Shown: positions 62,046 through 64,000 of the stretch, in pieces | Numbering within the stretch: position 1 is the stretch's first letter | How the letters are laid out: the number at the start of each line of letters is the position of its first letter | Assembly: GCA_001487125.1 (NCBI GenBank) | Contig: LN913013.1 | Coordinates: forward strand, 434,001-498,000 | Reading direction: 5' to 3' | Source of the DNA: Gabonibacter massiliensis | GTDB taxonomy: Bacteria; Bacteroidota; Bacteroidia; Bacteroidales; Marinifilaceae | DNA length: 64,000 nucleotides | Notes under the pieces: model-generated | Told to the model about the DNA's origin: nothing | Seen by the model: only the letters and a program-made list of their open reading frames with translations | Databases searched by the model: none | Program-made: the position numbers and the translations under genes

Positions 62046-62088
62046 CGGAGGAAGTGTCTCTCTGTCTGGTAAACGTGGACACTTCCTC
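62046..62088 (-). terminator. Strong hairpin in the SusC leader, possibly an antisense-RNA terminator
   Basis: GGAGGAAGTGTC (62046-62057) and GACACTTCCTCC (62077-62088) pair perfectly over 12 bp. On the minus strand the hairpin is followed by GTTTTTTATTTTATT, a good terminator tail; on the plus strand there is no T-run. With the minus-strand box TAACTTTG at 62120-62127 it would bound an RNA of about 70 nt antisense to the SusC leader. On the plus strand it would simply be a leader stem-loop. Confidence 0.6.
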
Positions 62089-62126
62089 CTGAATCAGTCA
62101 ATTATTATTAACTAACAATCAAAGTT

Positions 62127-64000
62127 ATGAAAAAAACTTATGATCGAAAAGTGTTTAAGCGAAAATTGCCCGGCAGGAGGATTCGGGTGATTATTATTTT
62201 GTTGCAAACGGTGGTGCTCGTGGGATTTCCCCTGATGATGCAGGCGAATACCCAAGATTCTACCCGGCAAAAAAGTTACGCGATCAAAGGGAAGGTCGTG
62301 GATGAAAAGAATGAGCCTTTGCCGGGGGTGACCGTCCGGTTGGATAGTACTTTCTTGGGATGTACGACCGATAAAAAGGGACATTTTTCTTTTTTGCTAC
62401 CCCGAAAGACGGGAAAGCTGATTTTCTCGTTTGTGGGATTTAAAACGGTAAAAATGGATTTTAACGCCGATAAGTTTTTGTCCGTGAAGATGAAAGAAGA
62501 TGTTTCAACGTTAGACGAGGTGACGATTGTTGCTTACGGGACGCAGAGCAGGAGGGAGGTGATTGGGGCCATGTCGACCGTAAGGGCCGAGGAGATAAAG
62601 GATATTCCTACCCCTTCGTTAGCCAATCTTTTACAGGGGAGAGTGCCCGGGATGAACGTGATCAACGCTACCGGGGCTCCCGGTGGGGGCGGTATATCGG
62701 TGACGATACGAGGGTTTAACAGTCTCTCGATCGAAGCCTCCCGGAGAGGGTCGGAGCCGCTTTGGGTGATCGACGGGATTCCCATGTTGTCGTTTACTTC
62801 GCCCATTACCGGAACCAATACCGTGGCGGAGATCGACCCGAACGATATCGAGAGCGTGCAGGTGCTGAAAGATGCCGCTTCCGCTTCCATATACGGGTCG
62901 AGGGCGGCAAACGGGGTGATTCTAGTCACCACGAAAAAAGGACGCCTGAATGAACGGGCTAAGGTGAATATCAATGTATCCCGTACGTTTGCCTTTAATC
63001 CTTCCTTGCCCGATCTGACCGGGGGAAACAAGGAACGACACCACCGGATGGAGGCGTTGAGGAATTTACAACAGGCTTACTACGATCCGGAAACCAATAC
63101 GTATCAATACGTGGAGTCCTACGAGGAGTCTTTACGGAAGGGATTGCATTACAATTATTTCTGGAACAAGGGAGGAGGAACCTCGGTTGCTCCTTATCAG
63201 GATAGTCTGAACAAGTTCTACAACAACTCGACCAATATGTTCGATTACTATTTTCGGGCGGCGAAGGTGACGGATGCCAACCTGCAACTGAACGGGGGAA
63301 CCCGGCAGGTCAGCTACAACGTGGGACTCGGTTATTATAACGAGAATGGCGTGTTGCGTAACACCGGGTTTAGCCGGATCAAGTTGTTGAGTAATTTTAC
63401 GATACGACCCTTTGAAAATATGGAGGCCAACCTGCGTTTTTATATAGCACGCACGGGCCGGAAACGTTCTTCCCGTCTAAGTAGCGTCAGCGGTTTCTTT
63501 TCGGGAATGGAACTGGAACAGATACCGGAGGAGTTGATGGATTATCCGACCCTCTATCCCGGCCCGGGGCATCCCGCTTTCGAGGAGACGGTGAAGCGTT
63601 TTAACTCGATTATCGAGAAAAACGAGTCCTATCGTTTACGGGCGAGCTTCGATCTGAGCTACGAGTTTATCAAGGGATTGGAGTGGAGGTCTTCGCTCTC
63701 CCTCGATTATTCGCAACAGAATCATAATTTCTTTACCCCTTCCGAACTCGACGAGTATTACGAGTCTTTCTCGTTGGGGCAGATCGGGCGTAACCTGATG
63801 TTGTTGAACGAGAATCTGTTGACTTTTAAACATCGTTTTAGGGAGGATCATGCCATCGATCTATTGGTCGGACTCTCTTTGCAGGCGGACGAGATGAATT
63901 TTAACAAGGGGTGGGGGAAGCGGGCCCCGAGCGATCTGATCCATTACGTGTCGTGGAGGGGAAACGTGTTCGATGTACCGGATAAACGAGCGTTGAAGGA
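62127..64000 (+). CDS. SusC/RagA-family TonB-linked outer-membrane receptor, N-terminal part
   Basis: The gene runs off the right edge after about 624 codons. An N-terminal export signal (RVIIILLQTVVLVGFPLMMQ, about 20-39) is followed by a CarboxypepD_reg-like domain (YAIKGKVVDEKNEPLPGVTV to LIFSFVGFKTVKMDF), the TonB-linker region TLDEVTIVAYGTQSRREVIG, and the plug (LANLLQGRVPGMNVINATGA, PLWVIDGIPM, VQVLKDAASASIYGSRAANG, VILVTTKKG), then the barrel start. It binds and imports glycans, peptides or other nutrients together with a SusD lipoprotein, expected downstream. There is no STN domain, so control by a FecR-type anti-sigma is less likely. Confidence 0.95.
   Translation, partial: MKKTYDRKVFKRKLPGRRIRVIIILLQTVVLVGFPLMMQANTQDSTRQKSYAIKGKVVDEKNEPLPGVTVRLDSTFLGCTTDKKGHFSFLLPRKTGKLIFSFVGFKTVKMDFNADKFLSVKMKEDVSTLDEVTIVAYGTQSRREVIGAMSTVRAEEIKDIPTPSLANLLQGRVPGMNVINATGAPGGGGISVTIRGFNSLSIEASRRGSEPLWVIDGIPMLSFTSPITGTNTVAEIDPNDIESVQVLKDAASASIYGSRAANGVILVTTKKGRLNERAKVNINVSRTFAFNPSLPDLTGGNKERHHRMEALRNLQQAYYDPETNTYQYVESYEESLRKGLHYNYFWNKGGGTSVAPYQDSLNKFYNNSTNMFDYYFRAAKVTDANLQLNGGTRQVSYNVGLGYYNENGVLRNTGFSRIKLLSNFTIRPFENMEANLRFYIARTGRKRSSRLSSVSGFFSGMELEQIPEELMDYPTLYPGPGHPAFEETVKRFNSIIEKNESYRLRASFDLSYEFIKGLEWRSSLSLDYSQQNHNFFTPSELDEYYESFSLGQIGRNLMLLNENLLTFKHRFREDHAIDLLVGLSLQADEMNFNKGWGKRAPSDLIHYVSWRGNVFDVPDKRALK

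Overview
The window reads as a chromosome segment of a gut-type member of the Bacteroidales. The evidence is a SusC/RagA outer-membrane receptor, promoters of the TTTG-N19-TAnnTTTG type, few Shine-Dalgarno sites, a DUF4491 protein, split HipA (HipS/HipT) proteins and Bacteroidetes-type lipoproteins. I would guess Odoribacteraceae (Butyricimonas/Odoribacter-like), but the sequence alone does not prove the genus. No rRNA or tRNA gene was recognised.

Layout. 1-9.7 kb: the start of an S9 peptidase lipoprotein, recA with bcp, an operon of small genes (DUF4491, MenI-like thioesterase, winged-helix protein, PD-(D/E)XK-like protein, YgbA-type protein), a 893-aa protein made of two fused MutS-like ATPases, and an ABC-F ATPase with a long leader. 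10-15 kb: a type III restriction-modification pair (mod, res) and a GNAT acetyltransferase. 15-31.4 kb: mainly genome maintenance and housekeeping (uvrB, prfC, nfo, sbcD, sbcC, a phosphodiesterase, an S41 protease, DUF488), plus a 1103-aa permease with a degenerate M1-peptidase-like part. 31.5-32.3 kb: a lipoprotein.

32.8-45.6 kb is the most distinctive region. A type I-B CRISPR operon (cas8-cas7-cas5-cas3-cas4-cas1-cas2) has no visible cas6. It is followed by array 1 (34 repeats), then a tripartite hipB-hipS-hipT toxin-antitoxin operon with three evenly spaced operators. Next come the last 44 codons of a second, diverged cas2, a second leader of exactly the same length (219 bp), and array 2 (17 repeats plus a degenerate one). 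The two arrays differ by one base in the crRNA 5' handle. They share an identical spacer, and between them contain overlapping spacers and near-identical variant spacers. A truncated single CRISPR unit (part repeat, 35-nt spacer, part repeat) lies 5 kb further on, at 50878-50934.

45.7-51 kb: a MATE exporter, an aldo/keto reductase-cupin-TatA operon on the minus strand, a Crp/Fnr regulator and a DUF4405 membrane protein. 51-61.3 kb is a second defence island: a DUF5655-type nuclease, then an XRE regulator and a type I restriction-modification operon (hsdM, hsdS, hsdR). Interleaved with these are a frameshifted dinD, an unknown gene, an Abi_C-type abortive-infection gene and a doubly frameshifted GIY-YIG gene. 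61.6-64 kb: a small XRE regulator and the start of a SusC-like receptor, whose leader holds a strong hairpin and a possible antisense RNA.

Taken together, the window carries four kinds of anti-phage or stress defence (type III RM, type I-B CRISPR, HipBST, type I RM with accessory genes) next to DNA-repair genes. The CRISPR region shows clear marks of locus duplication, replacement and decay.
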